Below, piece after piece: positions 8,178 to 14,209 of a stretch of DNA of 14,209 nucleotides (within the stretch, counting starts at the first letter, position 1; each line of letters opens with the position of its first letter). The notes under the pieces were generated by a model. It did no database searches, was not told the DNA's origin, and saw only the letters and a list, made by a program, of their open reading frames with translations. The translations under genes were made by a program, and so were the position numbers. Location of the stretch: NCBI GenBank assembly GCA_015488785.1, contig WFNC01000231.1, forward strand, positions 1 to 14,209, read 5' to 3'. The DNA is from Flavobacteriales bacterium. GTDB taxonomy: Bacteria > Bacteroidota > Bacteroidia > Flavobacteriales_D > Parvicellaceae.

Positions 8178-8987
8178 ATGAAAGTCAAAAACTTATTCTT
8201 AATTGTTGTATTAACTGTTTTTTCAAAAATAGACGCTCAAACCAAATGGATTTTTCACAAAAGCCATAGTGGAGCAAATACAACGATGTTTGCCGATACT
8301 AAAAACAATTTTGGACCTGGAATGCTTCGAATTGATCCAAGGCTAGAAAAACCTATTTCTCCAATTCAATTGCAGTACAAAGTCAAAAATGGAGTCAAGT
8401 ATCCAATGATTAAGCTAGATTCTGCTTCAAAAATAATTAGATACATAGACGTCAATGACTCTCTTATTGGTTGTGATCGGAATTATACCGAATACTTAAC
8501 AGAAGGGTATGTGTTTTTTGATTTGAATACAAATAAATATTGTCTTTATAAAAAAGCTGAACACAATGAGTTTGTATTTGTAATCAACCCTAAAAAGTTA
8601 GACAAGTGGACGAAAGCTACAGAATATAGAGTGGTCTCAGATTACATTTATTCTGGTCGATATACAAAAATAAAAATAGATTACCTCTTTAAATTTATAA
8701 AGCCGAATATCAATTCTGTTGAAGAAGAGATTGCTCCATCAGTTTTAAAAACGAAGAAAAAACCGTTGAAAAAGAAAACAAATAAACCTTTACGCATAGA
8801 AAATAATAAACGAGATTCTGTTCAACAAAAACAGAATATTATACTTCCTGTAGTTTCAATTCCTAAGGTGGGAAAATCGCTTTCTATTCCTTACCGTAAA
8901 ACTCCTTTGTATATTTTTGGTTTTATAGTATTACTTGCTTTTTCTTTGGGGATGATTACGCTTTCACGCTTTAAATCTTTAAAATAA
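8178..8987 (+). CDS. Secreted, C-terminally membrane-anchored protein of unknown function
   Basis: I do not recognise a family for this 269-residue protein. A signal peptide is clear at residues 1-20 (MKVKNL, hydrophobic core, then KIDA|QT). Residues 21-175 form a soluble, probably beta-rich domain containing YIDVNDSLIGCDRNYTEYL (89-107). A lysine-rich linker follows at about 190-212, then one hydrophobic segment at 242-261 and a short basic tail. The expected topology is a periplasmic domain held to the inner membrane by a C-terminal helix, with the tail in the cytoplasm. The next gene starts one base after its stop, so the two are surely cotranscribed and may work together at the membrane. 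No promoter matching TAnnTTTG is evident upstream; TATTTTG at 8124-8130 is one base short. Confidence 0.85.
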   Translation: MKVKNLFLIVVLTVFSKIDAQTKWIFHKSHSGANTTMFADTKNNFGPGMLRIDPRLEKPISPIQLQYKVKNGVKYPMIKLDSASKIIRYIDVNDSLIGCDRNYTEYLTEGYVFFDLNTNKYCLYKKAEHNEFVFVINPKKLDKWTKATEYRVVSDYIYSGRYTKIKIDYLFKFIKPNINSVEEEIAPSVLKTKKKPLKKKTNKPLRIENNKRDSVQQKQNIILPVVSIPKVGKSLSIPYRKTPLYIFGFIVLLAFSLGMITLSRFKSLK

Positions 8988-8988
8988 A

Positions 8989-10230
8989 GTGAAAGATTTT
9001 CTTTGGAAATATACGCTTGTTTTTGTGGTCTTTTTTATTGTTACGTTTGAATTTGAATATAGCGTAATTCCTAATTTGTATCAACTGCTAAATCCTTTTT
9101 TTGAAAATTTAGTTTATTGGTCTGGAACGTTATTGTTTGATTTAAAAGTTGATTTTAATCCCGTTATTTCTTCCGATTCTATTGGGTTGTATGTTCACAC
9201 TTTTAATTTAATTATAATAAGTGTTTTACTTGCTTTTATTTGGGCTATGTTATTCAAAACGAGTATAAAAAATATACGGCAATTAACATTGAAAATAATA
9301 ACGTATTATCTTTCCTTGCAAATGTTATTGTATGGGTTGAATAAGGTTTTTAAGCTACAGTTTTACAAACCAGCTTCCAATCTTTTGTTTACCAATTTAG
9401 GCGATTTAACTCCCGATATTTTATATTGGAGTACAATTGGAAGTTCTTGGTCTTACTCTTTTTTTCTTGGTCTTACAGAAGTCATTGTGGCTTGCTTTTT
9501 ATTGTTTAAAAAAACGAGATTACTTGGGGTTCTAGTAGGAATTGTAGTGATGGTAAATGTTGTGTTAATCAATTTTTCTTATGATATATCGGTTAAATTG
9601 TATGCTGCTTTTTTACTTTCTTTATTCTTAGTTCTAATAGTTCCTTACCTGAATTATTTGTATGCTTCTTTGGTACTTCAAAAACCGATTGCTTTGAATT
9701 TAGAAAATGAAAAGGTTTTTGGTTTTATTCCAAATAATTACAAAGCAGGAATTAAAGTTATTGTCATATTTCTTTTTTTAATGGAAGGATTGTACCCTTC
9801 TTATAAAGCGAATATCTATAATGGAGATAAATCTAAGCAAAGAATTTTTACAGGAGCTTATAAAGTTGTTGATGCGATAAATAAATCTTCTGACTATAAT
9901 TGGAAACAAGTTTTTATTCATAAAGATGGATACTTTATAAGTAAAAGCGAAGATGATAAAATGCAAGATTATCAATTGGAAGTAGATACGGTAAATCAGA
10001 TTTTAAGCATCGTTCGCTACGATTTAAATAAAAAATATACTTTAAATTACGAATTAAAAAACAATAAGTTACACCATGTTTTTGGCGTAATCGGAAAGTC
10101 AAATATCGATTTTTACCTCCATCAAATAGATGAAAAAACAATCCCATTATTGAATGCTAGTTTTCATTGGACTACAAATCATTTGTCTCAATCAAAAACG
10201 AAATCAAATTCCCCTTTGGTGGAAGAATAA
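8989..10230 (+). CDS. Polytopic membrane protein with DoxX-like helices and C-terminal soluble domain
   Basis: This 413-residue protein starts at a GTG one base after the upstream stop, consistent with translational coupling. About seven hydrophobic segments are visible (near 8-22, 65-90, 100-118, 150-174, 177-198, 202-227 and 253-271), followed by a soluble, strand-rich domain at 275-413. The stretch YYLSLQMLLYGLNKVFKLQF (106-125) and the later GLTEV (161-165) resemble the first helices of DoxX/MauE-like proteins, but I see no CxxC or other redox motif, so a function cannot be given. Its last nine residues (KSNSPLVEE) are encoded by sequence matching the left edge of the intergenic repeat found nearby, so the natural C-terminus may have been replaced by repeat DNA. 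It probably forms a unit with the anchored protein encoded just upstream. Confidence 0.85.
   Translation: MKDFLWKYTLVFVVFFIVTFEFEYSVIPNLYQLLNPFFENLVYWSGTLLFDLKVDFNPVISSDSIGLYVHTFNLIIISVLLAFIWAMLFKTSIKNIRQLTLKIITYYLSLQMLLYGLNKVFKLQFYKPASNLLFTNLGDLTPDILYWSTIGSSWSYSFFLGLTEVIVACFLLFKKTRLLGVLVGIVVMVNVVLINFSYDISVKLYAAFLLSLFLVLIVPYLNYLYASLVLQKPIALNLENEKVFGFIPNNYKAGIKVIVIFLFLMEGLYPSYKANIYNGDKSKQRIFTGAYKVVDAINKSSDYNWKQVFIHKDGYFISKSEDDKMQDYQLEVDTVNQILSIVRYDLNKKYTLNYELKNNKLHHVFGVIGKSNIDFYLHQIDEKTIPLLNASFHWTTNHLSQSKTKSNSPLVEE
10200..10226 (+). repeat. Partial copy of the repeat's left edge, inside the 3' end of a gene
   Basis: GAAATCAAATTCCCCTTTGG and the following TGGAAG match the first 26 or so bases of the two long repeat copies with about four differences and a one-base length change in the pyrimidine run. 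The preceding AAAAAC is shared with the base context before the copy at 14011. The match lies in frame and forms the final codons of the DoxX-like gene. Confidence 0.6.
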
Positions 10231-10421
10231 ATACTAAAAGAACATCAAAATAAGTTGAATATATTTTTCCTTTTTTCATCATTTATCTTTTACAACGATA
10301 GTATTGAGATAAAGAAAAATTCAAAAAGTCGTAAAGCTATTTGGTTTGAGTATCTATTCATTTCTTAAGAATTCAAAATTTATTCTAGTAAGTTCATGAC
10401 AGATAAAGTCCAACCTAAAAT

Positions 10422-10622
10422 GAAATCAAATTTCCCCCTTGGCGGATAGCTTGTCCCGTTTTTTTACGGGAGGGATAAAGGGGGATTGACAAACGAAACG
10501 CCGAACGAAACAGGAAATACTCATCTAACAAAATTTATCTCCGCAAGAAGGATAGTAGCAATTGTTTGAACTCCTTTTTTTCTTAAAAAAAAAGAGTGAG
10601 TGCGGATAGCCTGACCCCATTC
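10422..10622 (+). repeat. About 200-bp intergenic repeat, copy A
   Basis: This stretch is repeated at 14011-14209 with roughly ten differences over 200 bases, so about 95% identity. The core 10434-10574 differs at only two positions. Internal structure: a 6-bp stem TCCCGT/ACGGGA (10454-10459 with 10466-10471), two direct ACGAAAC units 12 bases apart (10493, 10505), a closing helix TCCGCA/TGCGGA (10540-10545 with 10601-10606), and inside it ACTC/GAGT plus a T-run/A-run stem (10570-10597). GGATAG occurs three times (10444, 10550, 10604). It has no transposase gene, and I see no clear terminal inverted repeats or target duplication. It follows the DoxX-like gene, as copy B follows the TonB gene, so a 3'-end or terminator role is plausible. 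Confidence 0.92.
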
Positions 10623-10640
10623 CGTTTTTCAGGAATGGGG
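10540..10640 (+). ncRNA. Candidate structured RNA within repeat copy A
   Basis: The right half of the repeat folds into a compact design: a closing helix TCCGCA/TGCGGA, an internal ACTC/GAGT stem extended by T and A runs, then a 9-bp perfect hairpin. In copy B the T-run, loop and A-run have changed length while the stem remains possible. Flavobacteria are known to carry such a motif (Flavo-1 in Rfam is a candidate from memory); I cannot confirm membership. A simple terminator-like repeat is the alternative. Confidence 0.35.
10615..10640 (+). terminator. 9-bp G+C-rich hairpin at the right end of repeat copy A
   Basis: CCCCATTCC (10615-10623) pairs perfectly with GGAATGGGG (10632-10640) around an 8-nt loop GTTTTTCA. 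No T tract follows directly (ACTTGCCC, then an A run), so it is not a textbook rho-independent terminator. It may be a structural domain of the repeat RNA or a transcript-end stabiliser. Confidence 0.45.
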
Positions 10641-10727
10641 ACTTGCCCAAAAAAAAACAGACAATTATCTTTCTTTACTTTTCTCATTATTCAGCTGATA
10701 TTTTAGTTTACTCAGATTAAAAATAGT

Positions 10728-10735
10728 TACCTTTT
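10728..10735 (+). promoter_or_regulatory. Candidate promoter (TACCTTTT) for the sigma factor operon
   Basis: TACCTTTT matches seven of eight positions of TAnnTTTG. A TTTA at 10707-10710, 17 bases upstream, could serve as a poor -33 element. The resulting leader would be about 30 nt. Because the operon encodes its own ECF sigma factor, the true promoter may be of another, autoregulated type. Confidence 0.35.
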
Positions 10736-10771
10736 CATTTTTTCGACATTAAAGGGAAAAACAATGTAGAA

Positions 10772-11314
10772 ATGACGGATTTAGAAATTATAAATAACAT
10801 AAAAAAAGGGAATCGAGAGAAACCGATGCGACTTCTGTATAAGGAGTTTGCTAAAATAAAAGTATTGATTCTTAAAAGTGGAGGGACAAACGAAATTGCT
10901 CAAGAAATTTTTAATGATAGTTTAATTCTACTCATCGAAAAAATAGAACAGCCGAGTTTTAAACTTACGTCCAAACTTACGACTTACCTCTATGGAATTA
11001 ATCGTTTTTTGTGGAAAAATCAATTGCGTAAGGAAAATAAAAAGCAAGAATTGGAATGGAGTGATACCTTAATTCTGAATGAAGAGGATTTGGGGTACGA
11101 TTTTGATAAAGAAGAACAACTAAATAAATTGGAAGCGTTATTGGAAAAAATAACAGAAAAATGTAAAACGATAATAAAGCTATTTTATTTCGAAAAACAA
11201 TCGATGAAACAGATTGCCGAACGACTCAATTTTTCGAGTGTGAATTCTGCCAAGACACAAAAATATAAGTGCTTGGAGCGTGTAAGTAAATTAGCTAAAT
11301 CGACAAACTTTTAA
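10772..11314 (+). CDS. ECF-type RNA polymerase sigma factor (sigma-70 family)
   Basis: The 180-residue length is standard for ECF sigma factors with only regions 2 and 4. Region 2 spans about 20-88 and includes EIAQEIFNDSLILLIEKI (41-58), which matches the core-binding helix pattern, and LTTYLYGINRFLWKNQLR (69-86) for -10 recognition. Region 4 spans about 117-170, with the helix-turn-helix in EKQSMKQIAERLNFSS (141-156) and the recognition helix around VNSAKTQKYKCLERV (157-171). The linker at 88-116 is acidic. The next gene begins 12 bases after the stop and encodes a membrane protein with a cytoplasmic anti-sigma-like N-terminus, the usual partner arrangement. It should direct a small envelope- or uptake-related regulon when released; the stimulus is unknown. 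The ATG at 10772 is preceded by an in-frame-irrelevant ATG-TAG pair and no strong ribosome binding site. Confidence 0.92.
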   Translation: MTDLEIINNIKKGNREKPMRLLYKEFAKIKVLILKSGGTNEIAQEIFNDSLILLIEKIEQPSFKLTSKLTTYLYGINRFLWKNQLRKENKKQELEWSDTLILNEEDLGYDFDKEEQLNKLEALLEKITEKCKTIIKLFYFEKQSMKQIAERLNFSSVNSAKTQKYKCLERVSKLAKSTNF

Positions 11315-11326
11315 TCTGTTACCAAC

Positions 11327-14005
11327 ATGAGAAACGAACTAAAAAATATAGAAAAAATAGAGCTTTACATTACCAATCAATTGTCGGAAAAGGATCGGTT
11401 GGATTTTGAACAAGAATTGGCTAAAAGTCCAGTTTTGGTAGAGCAAGTAGCGTCACATAAATTGTTGTTGCAAGCCATAAGGAGAAAGCACTTGAGAAGT
11501 GAAATTGTAGCCCTTGGAAGTGGTGCTTCTTTCGCAAAGTGGAAACTTTGGGGATTGGGAGGAGCTTTTTTAATAGTTGTACTTTTTGCTTTTCTGTTTA
11601 AGAAGAATAAGTCTTACGAAGTAGTGAAAGTAAATAATGACCAAATAGAACTTGTAGAAAATAAAAAACAAACTTTGTCGCTAGTAAAAACGGACAGCGC
11701 TGAAACTGTTGAGGTGCTTGTAGAAAAAGATAGCTTGGGAAATAAGCAAGAGCAGAAGCGTAAAGAAACAGGTTACAAAAGTAAGCCGATTGCCTATAAA
11801 GAAGATACCGAATGTGGTGGTTTGAAAACATTTGTAGCACCAGATATTCAACATTTTGAGGTTGATGCTAAGAAGGGAAAAACAATAGAAGGCAAACAAG
11901 GGACACTTGTGATTATTCCAAGTGATGCTTTTTTGGATAGTATGAACCAAAAGGTAGTTGGTGCTGTAGATTTTGAATTGGTAGAGGCATTGACGTTAGA
12001 AGATATGGTGTTGTACAATTTGACAACTACATCTAACGGAAAATTGTTGGAGACTGGAGGAATGTTTTATATGAATGCCACGCAAAATGGAATGCCATTA
12101 AAAATTAACCCAAATAGACCAATATACACCGAAACACCAACCGAAACAAAGAAGAAAGGAATGTTGGCTTTTGATAGCGAAATAGACAGTGCGGGAAACA
12201 TAAATTGGACAAATCCTAAGCCACTGGTAAATTACTTGACTAAAATTGATTTGGATTTACTCGATTTCTTGCCCAATGGTTTTGCGAACGGTGTTGAAGG
12301 TGCTTTGCCTTATAAAAACTACAAAAAATCGACACCAGAATTAGTGGATAGTTTGTATTATTCTTTGGGGGAAAGTACAGGAATTCAGGAAATGCCAACA
12401 AGTAATTACATACCAAAAAGAAAGTTTGGAGTGTCATGGAGGGACAAGTTTATAGGGCTTAGAATGAAGAAGAAAATTAAAGAAGATACTAATGTCTCTT
12501 CTCTCATTAATAAAACAGAGAATTCGATGAAACTATGCGGAATAAACCCACTCTCGATAAAAACAATAAAGACTTCCAAATTTGAACAAACCTACTTAGC
12601 AACAAAGGAAATGGAAGAGCGTATTGGTCAATTGCATCAGTTGAATAATGGAGATAGTTTATTGCAAATTTACATTGAGAATTTAGGTCATAATTTGTTT
12701 GTTGCAGATTCGATTGTAATGGAGGCATTGAGCGGAAAAGGGAAAGAAATTTTCAATGCTTTTTACCAACAAAAATTAACCGATTTGAAAAATGTGGATA
12801 ATATTTATCAAAATCAACTATCAAATTATTATAATAAAAAGAAAAAACAATACGCTAAAGACCTTAATCGATTAAAAGGGAAATTGGCACAAAAAAGTCA
12901 AGAGGAATTAGAGGCGTTACAGCGTAAAATTTCTCAAAACACCAAAGAATATTTAAAAGCAAGTCAACCTAAAAAATCGCCTAAGCAAATTCTTAAAAGT
13001 TCTTTGGGAAGTATGGGGCAATCAATACCTAGAAGTTCTGTAGTAGCAACAAACAGCTATCCTGCTCGATGGTCTTCTTTTGGTTGGAAAAACATTGATG
13101 CTTACCTGCACTTACTAAGCAAAGGAGCTGAAACAGTAATTATTACAAGTAGTAAGAAAGCAGAATTTAACCGAGTTTTTCAATATTTGAATACAATTAA
13201 AACGCTAACTCCTTTGTTGATTACTGAGAACACAAGTCTTGCTAAATTTCCTAAAAGAGGAAGTAAAGAAGCAAAACAAATGCAAAGTACTTATTGTTTT
13301 AACATCGCAAAAGAAGACGGTAAATACTATTGGGTAAAACAAAATTTTAACCCTTACCAACAATCGAATTTGACCCTAACAGCAACAGAAATGCCTTTAC
13401 AGAAAATAAGAGAAGCATTACGAATTGCAGGAAAAGAAGGAAGCGAAGCATTAAACTTTTTTGAGAAAAACATAAAAGCTACCATAAAGTACAAAAAAGA
13501 GCAAGCTAAGCGAATGAAACAAGCAAAAATAGATGTCGAAAAAAGAGCCGAACTGTTAAGGATTTACAAAGTAAAACAAGCAAAACTAAAGTTAGAAATA
13601 GAACGTAAAAAGCAACTTAGAATGGCGGAGAAACGATTTATAACTAAGTTGAGAAACATTGCTTTTCCTTGTGAAAATGAAGAGGTTGTTGATATAGTAG
13701 TACAGAAGACGACAAAGGTTAAATTTCCAGGAGGTCCAAAGGCTTTATTGTTATATCTGAAGAATAATACTAACTATCCAAAAGAAGCTGAAAAACAAAA
13801 TATATCTGGGAAGATTTATGTTCAAGTTACTATTAATGAAGTTGGGGAAATTATTAATCCTATCATTTTAAAATCGATTCACCCATTGTTAGATAAAGAG
13901 GCATTACGAGTTATTAGGGAAATGCCTAACTGGATTCCTGCTAAAGCTAAGGGTGTTAATATTAGTGTGGTTAAAACCATTCCTATTGGTTTTCATATAA
14001 ACTAA
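11327..14005 (+). CDS. Anti-sigma-like transmembrane protein fused to a periplasmic region and TonB C-terminal domain
   Basis: This 892-residue protein has one predicted inner-membrane helix at about 75-91. Residues 1-70 (IELYITNQLSEKDRLDFEQE and on) resemble the short helical N-termini of Bacteroidota anti-sigma factors and lack a zinc HxxxCxxC motif. The periplasmic part includes a beta-type domain at about 165-300 (KTIEGKQGTLVIIPSDAFLD; later LLETGGMFYMNA), a GWKNIDAY element near 586-593, and two K/E/Q-rich, probably coiled-coil stretches at about 500-545 and 714-772. Residues 797-892 are a TonB C-terminal domain: KFPGGPKALLLYLKNN, NYPKEAE, GKIYVQVTINEVGEI, HPLLDKEALRVI and MPNWIPA. TonB domains contact plug or box segments of outer-membrane receptors. 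Inferred role: hold the sigma factor at the membrane and sense receptor engagement directly. The domain calls at both ends are firm; the signalling role is inference. Confidence 0.88.
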   Translation: MRNELKNIEKIELYITNQLSEKDRLDFEQELAKSPVLVEQVASHKLLLQAIRRKHLRSEIVALGSGASFAKWKLWGLGGAFLIVVLFAFLFKKNKSYEVVKVNNDQIELVENKKQTLSLVKTDSAETVEVLVEKDSLGNKQEQKRKETGYKSKPIAYKEDTECGGLKTFVAPDIQHFEVDAKKGKTIEGKQGTLVIIPSDAFLDSMNQKVVGAVDFELVEALTLEDMVLYNLTTTSNGKLLETGGMFYMNATQNGMPLKINPNRPIYTETPTETKKKGMLAFDSEIDSAGNINWTNPKPLVNYLTKIDLDLLDFLPNGFANGVEGALPYKNYKKSTPELVDSLYYSLGESTGIQEMPTSNYIPKRKFGVSWRDKFIGLRMKKKIKEDTNVSSLINKTENSMKLCGINPLSIKTIKTSKFEQTYLATKEMEERIGQLHQLNNGDSLLQIYIENLGHNLFVADSIVMEALSGKGKEIFNAFYQQKLTDLKNVDNIYQNQLSNYYNKKKKQYAKDLNRLKGKLAQKSQEELEALQRKISQNTKEYLKASQPKKSPKQILKSSLGSMGQSIPRSSVVATNSYPARWSSFGWKNIDAYLHLLSKGAETVIITSSKKAEFNRVFQYLNTIKTLTPLLITENTSLAKFPKRGSKEAKQMQSTYCFNIAKEDGKYYWVKQNFNPYQQSNLTLTATEMPLQKIREALRIAGKEGSEALNFFEKNIKATIKYKKEQAKRMKQAKIDVEKRAELLRIYKVKQAKLKLEIERKKQLRMAEKRFITKLRNIAFPCENEEVVDIVVQKTTKVKFPGGPKALLLYLKNNTNYPKEAEKQNISGKIYVQVTINEVGEIINPIILKSIHPLLDKEALRVIREMPNWIPAKAKGVNISVVKTIPIGFHIN

Positions 14006-14010
14006 AAAAC

Positions 14011-14209
14011 GAAATTAAGTTCCCCCTTGGCGGATAGCTTGTCCCGTTTTTTTACGGGAGGGATAAAGGGGAATTGACAAACGAAACGCCGAACGAAACA
14101 GGAAATACTCATCTAACAAAATTTATCTCCGCAAGAAGGATAGAAGCAATTGTTTGAACTCCTTTTTTATTTCAAAAAAAGAGTGAGTGCGGATAGCCTG
14201 ACCACATTC
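14011..14209 (+). repeat. About 200-bp intergenic repeat, copy B (cut by window end)
   Basis: This second copy starts 5 bases after the stop of the TonB-domain gene and is in the same orientation as copy A. Differences are a few bases at the left edge, one G to A near 14071, T to A in GATAGAAGC, a rearranged T/A loop (14163-14180) and C to A in GACCACATTC. All helices named for copy A are retained: TCCCGT/ACGGGA (14042-14047 with 14054-14059), TCCGCA/TGCGGA (14128-14133 with 14188-14193), ACTC/GAGT (14158-14161 with 14181-14184). The terminal hairpin's right arm lies beyond the edge. Confidence 0.92.

Larger units (their letters stand above)
10231..10771. other. 541-bp non-coding region with a structured repeat
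   Basis: No credible gene is present. Positions 10231-10421 are A+T rich; I see only a 7-bp inverted repeat (TTTATCT with AGATAAA) around 10274-10308. The long repeat follows at 10422-10622, with a G+C-rich hairpin reaching 10640. From 10641 to 10771 the sequence is A+T rich and should hold the promoter and leader of the sigma factor gene. Confidence 0.8.

Noticed and set aside
10450..10569. A stop-free frame of about 40 codons conserved in both repeat copies (LVPFFYGRDKGG and on).
   Set aside because: It has no start codon or initiation signal, and conservation is explained by the near identity of the repeats. The RNA-structure reading fits better.
11598..12728. Several leftward open frames of 65-89 codons opposite the TonB-domain gene.
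   Set aside because: Low-complexity, Phe/Leu/Ser-rich translations typical of antisense frames in an A+T-rich gene; nothing else supports them.
10422..14209. Insertion sequence or composite transposon flanked by the two repeats.
   Set aside because: No transposase or integrase is encoded between or within the copies, and I see no terminal inverted repeats or target-site duplication.
1..14209. CRISPR arrays, tRNA or rRNA genes, phage or defence genes.
   Set aside because: No short regularly spaced repeats, no tRNA cloverleaf or rRNA signatures, and no nuclease, integrase or toxin-antitoxin proteins were seen.

Overview
The window looks like chromosome from a low-GC member of the Flavobacteriia (Bacteroidota). 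The evidence is the A+T-rich codon use, promoter elements of the TAnnTTTG type, almost no Shine-Dalgarno sequences, a flexirubin/aryl-polyene style pigment locus, an ECF sigma/anti-sigma pair with a TonB domain, and a Flavobacteria-style intergenic repeat. Genus cannot be assigned from the sequence alone.

Positions 1-7457 are one arm of a pigment gene cluster with divergent halves. Leftward from about 3.9 kb run a giant three-domain protein (RND/MMPL exporter, lysophospholipid-type acyltransferase, SAM methyltransferase) and, overlapping its stop by ATGA, the first codons of an FAD/NAD(P)-dependent oxidoreductase that continues off the left edge. Rightward run a tyrosine ammonia-lyase, a FabG-type ketoreductase and a FabF-type ketosynthase, tightly packed with an ATGA overlap and a 3-base gap. 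The 75-bp gap between the halves carries two back-to-back TAnnTTTG elements, one per direction. The inferred logic is that tyrosine becomes 4-coumarate as an aryl starter, the ketosynthase/ketoreductase pair helps extend a polyene chain, and the trifunctional protein decorates and moves the product. Acyl carrier proteins, starter ligase, dehydratase and dialkylresorcinol genes are not in view and presumably lie to the left.

Positions 7458-10230 are unrelated to pigment. They hold a small soluble hypothetical protein (120 aa) ended by an 18-bp hairpin. Next comes a two-gene operon: a secreted, tail-anchored protein of unknown function and a polytopic DoxX-like membrane protein with a GTG start.

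Positions 10231-14209 hold a 541-bp non-coding stretch with a roughly 200-bp structured repeat, then an ECF sigma factor and an 892-aa protein that joins a cytoplasmic anti-sigma-like region, one membrane helix, a large periplasmic part and a C-terminal TonB domain. A second copy of the repeat, about 95% identical, begins 5 bases after its stop and runs to the window edge. A third, short copy of the repeat's left edge forms the last codons of the DoxX-like gene.

The most interesting items are the sigma/anti-sigma-TonB module, in which one polypeptide could couple outer-membrane receptor engagement to transcription, and the repeat that brackets it, whose stems are preserved between copies.
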